Source: Siniperca chuatsi
Lineage: Eukaryota > Chordata > Actinopteri > Centrarchiformes > Sinipercidae
Assembly: GCF_020085105.1 (NCBI RefSeq)
Contig: NC_058056.1
Location: 17,727,429 to 17,791,428, forward strand
Length of the DNA stretch: 64,000 nucleotides
Direction: 5' to 3'
In this document: positions 49,958 through 62,040 of the stretch, piece after piece
Position numbering within the stretch: position 1 is the first letter of the stretch
How the letters are laid out: each line of letters begins with the position of its first letter
Program-made: the position numbers and the translations under genes
Notes under the pieces: model-generated
Databases searched by the model: none
The model's input: only the letters and a program-made list of their open reading frames with translations
What the model was told of the DNA's origin: nothing

Positions 49958-52785
49958 TGGTAAATGGCTTTACATTTGTTCTTGTGTTTATGTCTAATTA
50001 TACGTTGAAATGGAAATTGTAGCCAATTGTATTTGATTTTGATCGGCGAGTAAATTCGTAATCTGCCCTTGTATGATTGCAATTGTGATAATCTTTGTTT
50101 GATATTCTCCAGGATCATCTACTTTGGAGGATATGGTCACAAACTACTGACTGATGTCGATAGCAGGAACAGAAGCTTCATTGTAGATGAAGCATCATGG
50201 GTAATGTTTTTTTATTGACTATAAATCTGTCACAGGTCTCTGTACACGTTTGCTATCCCAACAGTGCCGCTTAGGCATTAAAGATATTAAAAAAAAAAAA
50301 TACATAAGTGACATATATTTGGTAGTTTGGAGTTCAAGGCGAAAATGCATCAGGCCTGAATGTGAGAAATTTCAGCATCTGTTGACACAACTGTTAAATC
50401 ATTGGTAATGTCTGAGAATACTCTTAAATCCCTCCATGTAAATGAGGAAAACGTAGAAATGGGTTTCTTTGCAATTGTTTGGCTATCTTGTTATTTTCAG
50501 GTGGAAGATGTCTTCTGGGGATGGAACAATGAGGTTCATATATTTGACCCAGTGCAAGCCAGTTGGAGTGAACCACAGACCCATGTAAGTGAATTAGAGT
50601 GTGATTCAGGCTTTTATACAATGAATGCAATACACAGATTCTGATTAGTGATTTAAGACACAGGGGAGGTTTAGCAGTTTTGAAAATCTGTTAAGACAAT
50701 TTCAAAATCCTCAGATTATTTTACAGTGACAGTTTCTGTGTGCAGGGCCGTGCTCCCGCCCCTAGGGCCGCCCACGCCAGCTCCACAATCGGAAGTAGAG
50801 GATACATTTGTGGAGGCAGAGTCATGGTGAGAGTGCTACGTGCTTTTCACTTCTTCTCTCATATCAGAATTCATAAGTAGACAACAAGAAGTCATAGGTA
50901 GCAACTGCCATTCATAACTTGTCCTCCTCTTCTTTTAAATGCAGGAAACCAGGATGAGTGACATTCACTGCTTGGACTTTGAATCGTGGACGTGGTCAGA
51001 AATGTATGTATGCGATTGTGACCAATGTCAGCCTTAAAATATGTAGAAATTATTCTTTGTTGTGTTTCCATCCTCGTCATGTTTCTTAGTAGAGACAGCG
51101 AAACATACACATCACAGAGACTGTAGTTGGGCCAGCATTCAAATAACTACATTCAGTGTAAAGACTTCTATTTCAACATTATCATTGATATTTAAAATAG
51201 CCTAATCTTTTGTCCGGTTAATCAGATAGCATGATAGCATTTTGCTAAATATGTTTTCCAGAATCCCAGTGTCCACCGCTCCAGTGGGCAGATCGTGGCA
51301 CACACTCACAGCAGTATCAGACAGCACCTTGTTCCTGTTTGGAGGTCTCAGTGTAGACTGCAAACCTATGAGTAAGAAAATGTACCCACTTGTTCACTTT
51401 TATTTTCCTTTGGTCATTTCATGTTCTTTAATTGTCTTCTTTTCTATAACACTAATGTTTCTCAATCAGGTGATGGGTGGTTGCTTGATGTTGAAACAAA
51501 AACATGGAGAGAAGTCGAGCATCCTTTTAAGAATAAGCCAAGGTAGCAACTTGTGAATATCTGTAAAATGTGCAATCAAAAGTGACAAGTTTTTACCTTT
51601 AATTACTTTGTACAAGAATTATAGAGTGTTACTGTAAATTTTGAGCAGATTTTAAATAGCATATTTCCACCTGTCCCAGGTTGTGGCATACGGCTTGTCC
51701 AGACAAAGATTCTGATGTGATTGTGTTTGGTGGAAGTTGTGACTACATCCTCCTTGTCGACACCGTAAGTATCACAGAGACACTTTAGAAGCTGAAAAAT
51801 AGATGTGAAATTTTACAGTCCTTTGGAAATCATTACATGACAAACTAAATCCTTCCTGAAAAACCTCCTGAATTCACATTCACACACAGGCAACTCTGAA
51901 ACTATGTGAAGAGATCAGCAAGCAAAAAATGTTAGGCGTGCAAAAACTGTTCTTTAATTAACTCTCAACAACTCCATAATAAATATGTATTCAGGTGCTG
52001 TTTAGTGTCCCTGTACTACACATCAGAGAAAACCTGCATGATATTCAACAGAATTTCACTTTGCCTATAAATAACTTAACAGTAAGTATGCTGCACCTAA
52101 AAATCTACCCTGCAGTATCTCCTTGGATACCACAGTTGATACTTTTACAATGTGGCAAAAAGGAACATAGGATACACATCTTTGAGAGAAAGCACTTTGC
52201 TGAATATTTTGTTTCAAACTCAAAATGGACCTTTACAAACATTGCATATTTCTTTTTAGGGTCACTGCAATGATGCACTTGTTTTCCAGATGCAGCCGTA
52301 TCCTCTATTCAGGTAAAACAGAAAGAAAATAATTTTAAAGCAGAAACAGACCTTTACACAACAGACATTATGACTTGTCAAACACAGTTGAAATGAATAC
52401 CATTAACGATGGCTGCATTACATTTAGGTGTGTCAGTTTCACCTGTGCTTCTCCTGTTATACCAAGTAAAAATATCTGCTGTTAAAAAGGTCTGTTTCTT
52501 TGTAGGTCATGTTTCAAATCAAATGTATTGTATCAGGATAAACCCCTTGAGATGTATCATCTCGTTTTCAAGGGTTATATTTACTTCAGTTATGTAATCT
52601 TTTTTTCCCACAATAGAAATGAAAAAATGACTTCTTCCTCTGACAGGATTTGTGAGGATTACATTGCAAAGAATGTGAGGAACTATGAGATGCTCAGAAA
52701 TCAGCTTCCTCTCCTGCCTCCCAAACTATTCACAGCAGTACAGAGGAGGATGTTGTTCTACAGGCCTTCAAAGAAGCAAAAATAA
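46509..52785 (+). CDS. KLHDC1: KLHDC1, Kelch-repeat substrate receptor paralogous to KLHDC2
   Basis: Thirteen coding exons: 46509-46616, 47830-47900, 48183-48300, 48824-48936, 50113-50200, 50501-50584, 50746-50826, 50945-51003, 51262-51371, 51470-51542, 51680-51764, 52260-52312 and 52647-52785 (393 residues; human 406). Kelch blades: ERSGHTAVVEENLLYVWGGY, HMYIFGGCDD, RIIYFGGYGH, GYICGGRVMETRMSD, TLFLFGGLSVD and VIVFGGSCDY. The exon structure mirrors KLHDC2, and the degron-pocket Arg/Arg/Ser equivalents (GRVMETR, GRSWHT) are kept. The C-terminal LPPKLFTAVQRRM resembles the Cullin-2-box helix. Family knowledge: CRL2-KLHDC1 targets truncated selenoproteins and other C-terminal glycine degrons. 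ATG at 46509 follows an acceptor at 46498-46499, so the 5' UTR is spliced. It is intact, unlike its upstream copy. ATTAAA near 53022 could be the poly(A) signal. Confidence 0.94.
46940..47268. mobile_element. Terminal-inverted-repeat element with an internal minisatellite, KLHDC1 intron 1
   Basis: Left end TACGGACC then CCTAAAGGTCACAG, and right end CTGTGACCTTTAGG then GCTCCGTA, an inverted repeat of about 40 bases with few mismatches. The interior carries the 30-base tandem repeat at 47021-47127. It has no coding capacity. Confidence 0.82.
47021..47127. repeat. 30-base minisatellite, about 3.5 copies
   Basis: Unit acctgccactgacctaatgc followed by tgtttgtggt. Complete units start at 47031, 47061 and 47091, with single-base differences only. 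Partial copies flank both sides. Confidence 0.92.
47366..47456. repeat. Fragment of a teleost dispersed repeat
   Basis: TTTCTACTTTTACCTAAGTAAAGGATG and TTCTTCCACCACCG in pattern; inverted relative to the related copy at 23516-23955. Confidence 0.6.
48963..49685. mobile_element. Percomorph non-autonomous element split by a LINE fragment, KLHDC1 intron 4
   Basis: The left part (48963-49078: AAAGGTCCAGTGTGTAACAT, then GTGTATAATCACCTGAAAA and GTTGTGTTTTC) and the right part (from about 49426: TTACCTTAGAATAAGCCG, then GGAGCAGTCCCCTTCCAGAG) read as one continuous element that I recognise from fish genomes. About 345 foreign bases lie between them (next entry). The right border is approximate. Confidence 0.75.
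49079..49425 (-). mobile_element. 3' fragment of a fish LINE inside the element above
   Basis: Starts in + with GAATTAGAATCAGAAATACT then TTATTGATCCCC. This is the reverse complement of the 3' tail typical of a fish non-LTR retrotransposon, so the LINE runs on the minus strand and is truncated at its 5' end. The exact family is uncertain. No open frame remains. Confidence 0.65.
49911..49954. repeat. (TA)n and (CA)n microsatellites, KLHDC1 intron 4
   Basis: A short TA run followed by about 12 CA units. Confidence 0.9.
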
Positions 52786-53568
52786 TAGTTAAAAGAATAT
52801 TTTAATTGCCAAAATCAATGCATACAATGTTTTATTTAAGTACTGTACTCCCCTCAGTGTGAACATCTCAGTCACACTGTGGGGTAGTGTTTTTATTTTT
52901 TAAATATATTGTGCAAAATATTTTATGGTGTTATATTATATTGTTTTACAGATGCAAGTCTTATTTTGTACAGTCTGCCAGCTGAAATACTCTTACAAAC
53001 TGTCCTGTGATGACTGTGATGATTAAATGGCACATCAAACAGTTTTTGCCTAATGTGGATTATTAGACTAGACAGGTATTTTAAGTATTAGTCAACTAAG
53101 CAGTGCTGTAAAGGCAAAGGTTTTCTCCCTGAAACTTCACACATGAACAAAACTTCTGCAAAAGTCCATTTTTATTTGCAATATAAAACAAAATGACAAA
53201 ACTCTTCCTCTACATTTCTGGTTGAAATTCGTTAAACAATGACAAGTGCAGTTTGTTGACACATACAGTATTCACATAAATGTTCACATATGTGTTCATG
53301 CGCACAACTTCTGTGTTTCACCACTAAGTGTCAGCAGGACTTTATGTTTGAATGTGGTTGAATCTTGTCATTAGCAGAAACGCAGCTGGATCAAACTGAG
53401 CCTGACTGAAAGTCTCTGCTGCCACACATTCCTTCTTCATAAGGGTGGAGAAGTGCAGGAACTGTGGTCAGGAAGGAAACCTTAAATAAACAACCCCAGC
53501 TCATACCTTTGCAGGGTTGCCACTAAAAAACTATACACTGCACTGCATGTACAAAACTGCTGGTGGAA

Positions 53569-53614
<46 letters not shown>

Positions 53615-54122
53615 CATGGGCACATGGTCTCAAGAATGTGCCTTTACTGCTAGATTTTAGCAGAGCTGCTGAGTTTCAGCAACCAGATCAATATGTGTTC
53701 TCTCCTTTACCTATTAACAGACAAGTTACAGTAAAGTAAGTAATAGGTAACAAATAACTAGGTGTGTGCTCTGTGGGAGCCGGCAGCATTGGAGAGGGGG
53801 GGTGACACCTTACCACTGCAGATAAACCAAGGAGGCTTCTGTCGGTAAACAGACCTGGGCTGTGAGGAGAATCTCCTGGCACCTGTTCAACTTGGTGTTA
53901 TAACTGCGATTACATTGCTTCATGATGTTAAATAAGGCTTGGGTAAATGCAAAGGCCTGGAGTGCTTAAATACAGCAAATGTAGCCTTCCTAAGTAGCAG
54001 GAAATTGTCAAAAGAAACCCTGGTTCACTTTCTCTCTTTAAAATGTTATTCTGCAAACTTCTGTATCCCATGAATACACCAGAAGAGGACAGCAGCTTTG
54101 CTGCAGCATTCTCAGCTGGGGG
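52786..54122. other. Space between convergent KLHDC1 and CYS1
   Basis: Holds both 3' UTRs. ATTAAA near 53022 (+) and TTTATT at 53171-53176 (AATAAA on minus) are candidate poly(A) signals. An (AT)20 microsatellite lies at 53573-53612. No further gene is supported. Confidence 0.6.
53573..53612. repeat. (AT)n microsatellite
   Basis: About 20 uninterrupted AT units. Confidence 0.95.
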
Positions 54123-55377
54123 TCAACTAAACTCTCTCTCAATAGTGTCCATCAGCTCCTCTTCTGATCCATCGTAAGGGATGACTGGCATGGTGAGAGA
54201 GGAGCTGTGGCAGCTGCCAAAAGTCCTGGGGAGAGTGGAGAAACATGTCAACAACAGGAAATATAGGTGATACTCTATTTTTGAATGAACCCACAACAAC
54301 ATCGAACAACCAACTGATGAATTTACAGTGAATACGATGCACAAAGGGCCATCCTGGTGAAAGGGCCATGAAATATATTCTCCCTAGCTGTGCTTAAGGC
54401 ATGTTATGGTAATATGTTTTTCTTCGTTGTGTTTCCGGTCCTCGCACTCACCTCCAACAAAGCAGCAACAACAGACACTTTTTTCTTTCTGTCCTGCTTG
54501 CAGACGTCTGACTAATCTGATCTGCCCTGAGAATAATGGGTTGGTATTTCGATCCCTTTAAGGTAAATTTGATCTGGCCCTCCTCGGCTTTTACTACTCC
54601 ACTGAGCTCGGACATGAATTATTTATCAGTTGTCTACTTACGATTGTTTTTCTGATGTGGGAACAGCTTCCAACAAAGCCCCTCTTGTCAAAAAGCCTTG
54701 AGAGGAGGACTGACATAGACAAGAGAGGAGAGAAGGAATCATTTTTCATCTCAACACTGAACAATTCTCCAGGATCGTTGTTATTTTAAAATCACCCTGC
54801 TGTTATAATAAACGGGTTTGCACAACAATCAGATAAATCATGTCTTATACAATATAATTATCAAATAGTAGAAAAATAAAATAAAAGGCCTTACACTGTG
54901 CTGACTGGGGCACGCAGGTGTGTGTTTTTTAAAGTGTGTGAAAGCATCATTGCTCCTCTTGTTTACATCTCTTGCTTCACCGTGTGAGCCACGTGGCTCT
55001 TCGGCTCTGGAGCTGAAGTCCTCGTCGTCTTCCTTACTAAAATGACAGAGTCCGTATGTTTTGGATCTGATGACGGTCTTCTTTGGAGGATTTTTCTTCA
55101 CAGAAACTCTCCTTCGCTCCTCGTAATCAGCAAGAACAGTGTCCAGCTCTCCATCAATGTCCTCGTCCTCCCTGGAAAAGTCGGAGTCGTGCCCCTCGCT
55201 GTGGCAGTCCGGTTGCGCACGGTTGCGCGCGTTGCGCAAAATTGCATGGACTTTGAGAGGCTTGAACGGACTGCTGTCCTGTTTGGGTAAAGTGCCACCG
55301 GCAGCTGTTTTGGCCACGTTCACCTCGCTGACACACGCAGGTGCAACTCTCTTCCCTCTGCTTGTACCGCTGCCCAT
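54123..55377 (-). CDS. CYS1: Cystin-1, ciliary membrane-associated protein
   Basis: Cystin is a myristoylated cilium and lipid-raft protein; its loss causes cpk polycystic kidney disease in mouse. Three coding exons: 54895-55377, 54642-54709 and 54123-54225 (217 residues). The start at 55377 gives MGSGTSRGKR, with Gly2 and Ser in the position expected for N-myristoylation. An in-frame ATG 24 bases upstream would hide that glycine, so I prefer 55377. The C-terminus VIPYDGSEEELMDTIEREFS matches the human cystin end ISYDHSEEGLMASIEREY. The middle is poorly conserved, with an acidic patch (SREDEDIDGELDTVLADYEE) and basic segments. It is longer than human cystin (about 158 residues). The call rests on the two termini and the exon phases; the middle gives no help. 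Confidence 0.85.
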
Positions 55378-55401
55378 GTCCGTCCGTCCGGCTGCTTTCA
55401 A

Positions 55402-58400
55402 AACCTAAATGCAAAGTCCCATTTCCAAATTCCTCGTCAGGCACACCGAGAGCTTCCAGAGTTGAACATTAACCAACAAAGACTTGATCTTTGGCAGCGT
55501 TTAAGGTCAGTTTTCAATTAGGTTTATGGTTGTGTAAGACAGTTCTTTGGCTAAAAATCAGCTCTGAAGGCCAATTTTCTTAAAAATGTCCCGCTACCGA
55601 TCTGCAGACGCGCCGCTGAAAAGATTTTGTCAGACACGCTGCTTGTAAACTTTCGGGTGACACACATCAGGATGAGAAGCAGCGTATCCGTTACATAACA
55701 CCAGTTTGGCTCAGGACCCCAGGGAGAAAACTCCGCCTTCTTATAGAGGGAAACACACACACCCTTATGTTTCCATTATTTCTACTGGACAAAAATAACT
55801 TCCACTTTTACTTCAGAACCTCTGCCTGTGTTTTCTTATTTGTCATGTAATCTAAACAATTTATAATAAAAAACTGGAAAAAAAAACCCTTGTACATGTA
55901 AATATTCAGCCATTCCCTGGCTTGAGAAATATATTACATAAGGAGGAAACAGTGGGCAGTTAGTTTGATTTATCTGCATCACATCAGCAACAATGACCGG
56001 CTTTTTACTCGTCTGTGTTCAGCTAATAGATTTTATTGAGGCAAGCAAGGTCAGGAGTGAGTGAGTTCCTGTCCGCCTGCTGGGTCTAGGAGGCCCCCAG
56101 CTCAACCAGCCCCTCCGGTGACTGATTAAGACTCAAGCGCTGAGCCACAAGAGAGAGGGAGCATTCCTGCCCGACAGCTTGGGCTTCCCAGAGATTTCTC
56201 ACTAAGCTTTTGTTTGGACCACTTGCACATACAAAAGACACAGCGGGAGCATTTCCCTGCCAGAGCTGTCCAACAAGAACCCAGAGTTCACCCGAGTAAA
56301 GAAGTTGTTTGCTGTCTTTCATTAAGTGCCTCTTTCTCTCTCCCTCTCTTTCCTTGCTCGTGTGTGCACATATGTGTGTGTGCCAGACAGCTGTGTAACC
56401 TGTTCTCTCTGGAGGATGACCAAGTCAAAGACACCTGCTGTTTAAGCAACTGGCATTTTCCAAACTGTAAATGTGAGAGGTGGGGGATCCAAGCCTGCAA
56501 GTCCCACATGTCTCATCGAAGAAATTCCTGCTTTACTTTTTGTTTTTTAGAGGAAATGTGTAAGATGTTAGGGAAAGATTGACACTATTGTTCCTTTGCT
56601 TAAATGTTACTGAAATAGGATGCTTGAGCTCATGTAAAAGTGGAAAAGTAGCTCTCCAGTGTGGCATCCTGATTATAACCTTTTCAACAGGAATACCTCT
56701 TACTTACCAATCTGTCTCCATTTCAGTGATGCTGTTCTAAGATGTGATCATGTCCTTTCTCTATAAAAACGTTTTCTCAGAGATTGCCTTATAGGGAAAT
56801 GAGCTTCAGAGCAAAACTGGAACATCCTCCTGATTGTGCAATAATTTGTATACTATAGTTCTAAGATCTAAAATCTACTTGTGAAAGTAAGTAAGGGTCC
56901 ACAAACAAGCTGCGTCTCATGGAGTCTTGTTTGTGTTGTTTTTTGGACCCCCATTTCTGTGATTCTCTGCCTGCACCAGTGTATCATTCAAAAGATCACG
57001 CGGCCACATCTGGAAAGGAACTCAACAGCTTCCAGACGAGGGGGAGGATCTACCGCAAGACGGAGGCCACAGCCCAGCTCGCAACATAACTGTGGCTTTT
57101 CTGACTTCTCCCAGATTCAAGAATATTCCTCCTTTCATGAAAGACAGGGAAAAGTTCAGTCTTTGTAAAACTCCTGTTCTGGATTCTGCATGGCTTTGTG
57201 TATCAAATCTTCCAAAACTATGTGAGTTGAAATGATTTTGGGACTGATTAGACTGTGTGAGCTGCTTTTGCACTGCAACGGATTTAAATGCCCTTTGTTC
57301 CATCCCAACAGCAGCAAAGCATGTGTGAGAAATTTTTATTATTATGACTCAACTTCTCCATTTGAAGGGCAACAAATAAAACTGTTGTTGTCACGTTTGA
57401 GTTGAAGAAACATTTCTGCCGTATGTCTAAACAAGCCAGCTGCCTGCTGATAGGCATTCCAGTAAAACTGTCTGGGCCGCTTACCCCGGCCAGGTACACA
57501 AACATGAACATGACAGGGTCAAGAAGAACTACACACCAAGATATACACACACCAACATATACATCCTGTAGTACTATTTTCTGACACTTTATGTCAGCTA
57601 CTAAAACTATTTCGTATTTACATAATATACTGTACATAAGACATTTTCTACAAAGAAAGACACCAAAGCTTCTTCTTTTGCAGTCAGACAGAAGATCCAT
57701 CGAGACACTGCACAGATGTAATCAACTGAACAGATGAGCAAAGCTGAGACAGATGATATTGTAACTCTGACAAGGTGACATAAGGTTGTCAGGGCAACAG
57801 TCAGTGCAGCCAAGAGGGGTTCAACTGCAGTAAAAGAACCAGGGGCAGCCCTGTTTATCTTTGAGCTATCCCTCTTAATCTGCTTGATTACTAAATGTAA
57901 ATTAAGACTTTTGCTGTTGTGTTGACGTTGAAAGTACGTCACAGAGATGAACTTATGACCTCTGGAGGAGGTTTGTGGGAATCGTTTCCAGTGCTCACTC
58001 CAAACCTTAGTAAACACATTAATAATGACATACATAGAATATTTCTCAGCTCTTGACAGCTTGATGAAAGAGAGATGAGGCATCAACCTTTGTGCCAGTC
58101 TCATGATTTGGTTCATGTTGCCATAGCAGCACATGGTGAAAAGAGTGTTAAGGTTATAACCAGCAGATGGTGCCAGCATTCAAGAAAAGCAAACCACACA
58201 GCATCTCCCCTATTGATTCCTGCCAGTGAAGAGACTGAAGCGTCCTTGTACAGGACAGTGGTAGCTCACACCGCATCTGCAAGGTTTTTCCTTTCCTTTC
58301 CAGGATTAAAATGTGAGGAATGCTCTGCTAAACTCACTGGGGAACTTGCAAATTTAATCAAGACAAGTGAGTAAAACTATGAACAAGAGCTCCTTGTATG

Positions 58401-58924
58401 AGGGTTTGTTTGAGCCAAAATATACTGTATTTACATAGGTTTTTTTTTTGTCAGAAACATTGCTCTGTATGTTAAATAATTTGTAATACATCTTGACTTG
58501 GTAAAAGCAATGGTCTAATTCATGACAGTGACCTAAAAGGAAGCAGACTGTAACCATTAAAAGCCACTGAGGACTGGCAATCAAGACAAGAGCACTATAT
58601 ATATTAAAGTGAGATGTAACTTTTGCTAAATGGCAGCCATTGTAGACAAAAGTGACAATTACAGGAAAAAAGTAGTGTAACACTAATACAAGTAGAGAAG
58701 AGGCATAAAGTTAGTGAACTGACTCAGTAATGTCTATTACAGCAGTATCTATCTAAAGTTTGGTAACCTTAGGTACAATTAGCCACAATAACCTATTGGT
58801 CACACAGGACCAAGTAAGGCTGTAGCAGCAAAACCCGTTTGTATTAATTGAGCAAGGGTGTGTTTTATTAATAATTAATTAATCTTTTCATTTGTAAGAA
58901 GTAGAATGTTATATTCCTTTTTTC
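55402..58924. other. Gene-poor stretch downstream of the CYS1 promoter
   Basis: No conserved exon recognised. Two long overlapping minus-strand open frames (57284-57700, 138 codons; 57607-58179, 190 codons) have no splice support or known domain. The CYS1 promoter lies at the left edge, about 55400-55750, and is CpG-containing. Confidence 0.5.
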
Positions 58925-60660
58925 AAAAGTTGTCACTAAGTTACATACTGTCACTTTAAACCTGCAATAACTGTTTGGCAACTTGGGGGCAGCGGAAACA
59001 ACCTGTGGACACAACATTGACATGTTATCAGGTTTTACAGTTTTTCTCAATTGCTAAAACACTAAACCCTATTGTCTGCACCAAATGCTCAGTTGCCTGA
59101 ACCCACTGATTGAATCAATCACTCTTTTGGCAAAACCATAAGCACTTTTCACCTGTTTAGACACAACTTGCCAACACATTTTCATTGTGATGCACCCGTG
59201 CTGCATAATGGTGAGCACAGGTGACAAAAGTCAAACACAATTAAAGCACAGATGTCACCACTTGAACACAACAACTCAAAATTGATCACACTTGTGGCTA
59301 ATGATGTGAGGGAACATATAAAGTAAGCCAGTTCAGAGAGCACTGGTTTGTGAGGCCCTACAATGGATAGAAATCTGAGAGGAAGAGTTTGTGTGAGAGG
59401 AGGTCGAGGTGGTCAGCGAAGACGAAGAACAGTAATATCTCATGAAATCAGAGCTACTGTGATTGACCATGTTCTTGCCCTTGGTATGAGCATGAGGGAG
59501 GCTGGACAAAGGGTACAACCAAACATCAGTAGATTCACTGTGTCCACCATAATCTGAAGATTTAGAGAAGAGAACTGATAATTACCTTTTTTTGACATTA
59601 TAGTACAGTATGTAAATGTTGACAGCAATTACTGTATGACATACTATATACTGTACCACAGTATACTGTAAGTAAATATATGTTTCAGTACATCACTGTA
59701 CCAATATACTGTAGTATTGTAATGGAGGGTTGGTCTAACTGTTTGTAGGCCTAGTATTCCATGTATATTTTTGTACTTTATTTTTACATGGGCTTACTGT
59801 ACACCAGTGATAACACATAAGATTTCTGTTTTGTCTTTTTGTACTGTGCTAAATGCACAGTTTTTTTTGTTTTGCAACATGCATTTAGCCTACAGTGAAC
59901 ACTAAACATTTATTTCTCCAGCTTCATGTCCTGAGCATTGTTTTCTATTTTTCTACGTAGTGTTTAGTGACTGTTCAGTAGTGTTTTTAATTTTGATTGA
60001 CACGGGGCACGATTTGACAACATAGTTCAGTTTTGAGCACAGATTGAACTGTTTTGAGGTGAAAGTTTGGTTTTGCAAGAAGAGTCTGAGGTTTTGTGAA
60101 TGTAGCTTGAAAATTGTGTTTTGTGTTCACAGTTTAGAGAAAAGGAGAGCAGCTTTCAAGAAATGTGTCTTAGCAATCGAGAAAAACTGTAAGTTGATAT
60201 GGTGAAATTGTTAGCAAACAGTTGCTTATTTACACATCCAGCATTTATGGAGCAACAGTAGCTTTCATTTGGAGTCGTGTTTCTGTCCACTTGATGGATG
60301 AAAGTCCAAAGTTCACTCTCTTTTAGCTAGGTTTTGGTCTCCTCCATCTCCTGAGGGAAATATCTGGCTCTTCAGCTGCTAAATGCTTCACTATGTTCAC
60401 CAGCAGGTAGTGTACAGTGGGATTTTAGAGCATTTTCACAGAAAACAGCTACCTGCTACAGCTGAGAACGACATTGTGAGAGTGATCCAAAACAATAAAG
60501 TTACGGACAGCTAAACACTGAGCTGAAACTTGCTATAAAGCCCCGTAAAGTTAAGGAAAGCTTCAGATTTATAATTGTCTGTATGTTCATTGCTACGAGC
60601 GACCCCTTTCATAGTGCTTTCACATTATCATTTGATACGTTGTTACTGTGAAAAATATCC
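58925..60660. repeat. Teleost dispersed repeat split by a DNA transposon
   Basis: The left part (about 58925-59036: CACTTTAAACCTGCAATAAC, TTGGGGGCAGCGGAAACAAC) and the right part (about 60191-60660: GCAAACAGTTGCTTATTTAC, CAAAACAATAAAGTTACGGA) belong to one repeat that I recognise from percomorph genomes. The 1,152-base element at 59038-60189 interrupts it. Confidence 0.7.
59038..60189 (+). mobile_element. IS630/Tc1-like DNA transposon, internally deleted
   Basis: Ends CAGTTTTTCTCAATTGCTAA and its inverse TTAGCAATCGAGAAAAACTG, with TA on both sides (59036-59037 and 60190-60191), as expected for a Tc1/IS630 insertion. An open frame at 59363-59557 encodes 64 residues: an Arg/Gly-rich start (GRVCVRGGRGGQRRRR) then a helix-turn-helix-like part (EIRATVIDHVLALGMSMREA, VQPNISRFTV). 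This matches the N-terminal DNA-binding part of fish IS630-type transposases. The DDE catalytic domain is absent, so the copy is non-autonomous. Confidence 0.88.
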
Positions 60661-61611
60661 ATTATAGCCGAAGAAATTACATTTTTAGCACAAATACCCC
60701 GTGTTTGAAGATGCAGTCACAATATACACATTGTAAATAAATAGTCTCAGCTTCTTTTGTTGGATTTTCACTCGCTTCCCCACACTTTCCCATGCTCCTG
60801 TGTTTCTTGTAACACTTAGTACTGGAAGGTCCTCTCAGTCCTGCCTGTGGTCACTACTGCAGTGACCCATTTTTCTATCAACAGGCCATGTAATCAACAA
60901 AAAACAATTACTGCCTCTCTCAGGCGCACAAAACACTCAATACCAGCATCTGCTCACTTCCTAATTACCTACTAGGTAAGAAGCTTCATTTGGAGAGGAA
61001 CTCACAGCAATCAATCCTTGCATTATACTTGGCTTGTTTGTCAGCATCCTAATGTCAGATTGGAAGTGTCAGGTCTGTTCAGTTTGATTAACTTCTCCTT
61101 TACCTATATGCCTTTTGTTTATATATAAGTTTCTTGCATTTATTGTTACTTTTTCCTCTTCTAATTTAGTCCACTGTGACCTGAGTGTATATCCTGGTTG
61201 CCCGTTTTACTCCTTAATCTCATTTCTCCCATTTGCTCCCAGGCTAGCGCTAACCTGGTTGTGCCTCCACAACACACCGTTTTAAATGCCTCCCCTTTCT
61301 TTAGTGCTGTTTTTTTAATTTTTCCCTAGCTATTCAAGATACCTCCTCTGGCAGACAGTGTGTCATATCGATTAGAGCAAATGGCTGTGAAACATTGGCT
61401 CAGTCAAGTCCTGGCTCCAGTGTTGATGTAGAAAGAATACACCAAGGTAAGCCGTAGGGAAGCCTGTCAGAAATCCCTCATGGCCATATTGTGTCTTTGT
61501 ACATTTGTAATAGTGTGTTGTCTTAAAGTGTAATCTTAAAATGTCTATACTAAGAGCTGAAATGTATGCGTTTACAATTTGTGCTTGTTTTTAGTCATGC
61601 AAGCGGCGTGG
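60661..61611. other. Intergenic, nothing recognised
   Basis: AT-rich sequence with no supported exon or repeat border. Confidence 0.5.
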
Positions 61612-62040
61612 CTCTAAGGATGGCAATGTCAGTCCACTACTTTGGTCCAGACTGAAATATCTCCACACCTACTGGATGGATTGCCATGAAATTTTGTATA
61701 AACATTCATGGTCCCCAGAGAATGAATCCTACAGACTTTGGTGATCCCTTCACTTTTCCTGTAACACCAAAATCAGGTCAAAATTTCAATTTGTCCAGTA
61801 ATTTGGTTTATGACCAAATACCTGCCAAACTAATAAAAACATTCAGATCAGCCTCAGCAGTACCTTGTGTTTAACGCTAATTAGCAAATGCTAGCATGCT
61901 AAAATGCTAAACTAAGAAGGTGAACATTATATGTTCACATGTTAGCATTGTCATTATGTGAATCCTGCCATGCTAGTGTTAGCATTTAGCTCAAAGTATC
62001 ATTTAGCTATGGTGTCACAGCATGGCAGACTCTTAGATTA
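61612..62040. repeat. Percomorph dispersed repeat
   Basis: GGATGGCAATGTCAGTCCAC at the left, then TTTGGTCCAGACTGAAATAT, GATTGCCATGAAATTTTG, CATTCATGGTCCCCAGAG, TTATGACCAAATACCTGCC and a run of GCTAGCATGCTAAAATGCTA. I recognise this as a very common percomorph repeat. It is non-coding. Confidence 0.75.

Noticed and set aside
49867-50118. 83-codon minus-strand frame rich in Cys-Val
   Set aside because: Translation of the (CA)n microsatellite.
59363-59557. Arg-rich 64-residue frame as a host gene
   Set aside because: It lies inside a transposon with TA flanks and matches the N-terminal part of IS630-type transposases.
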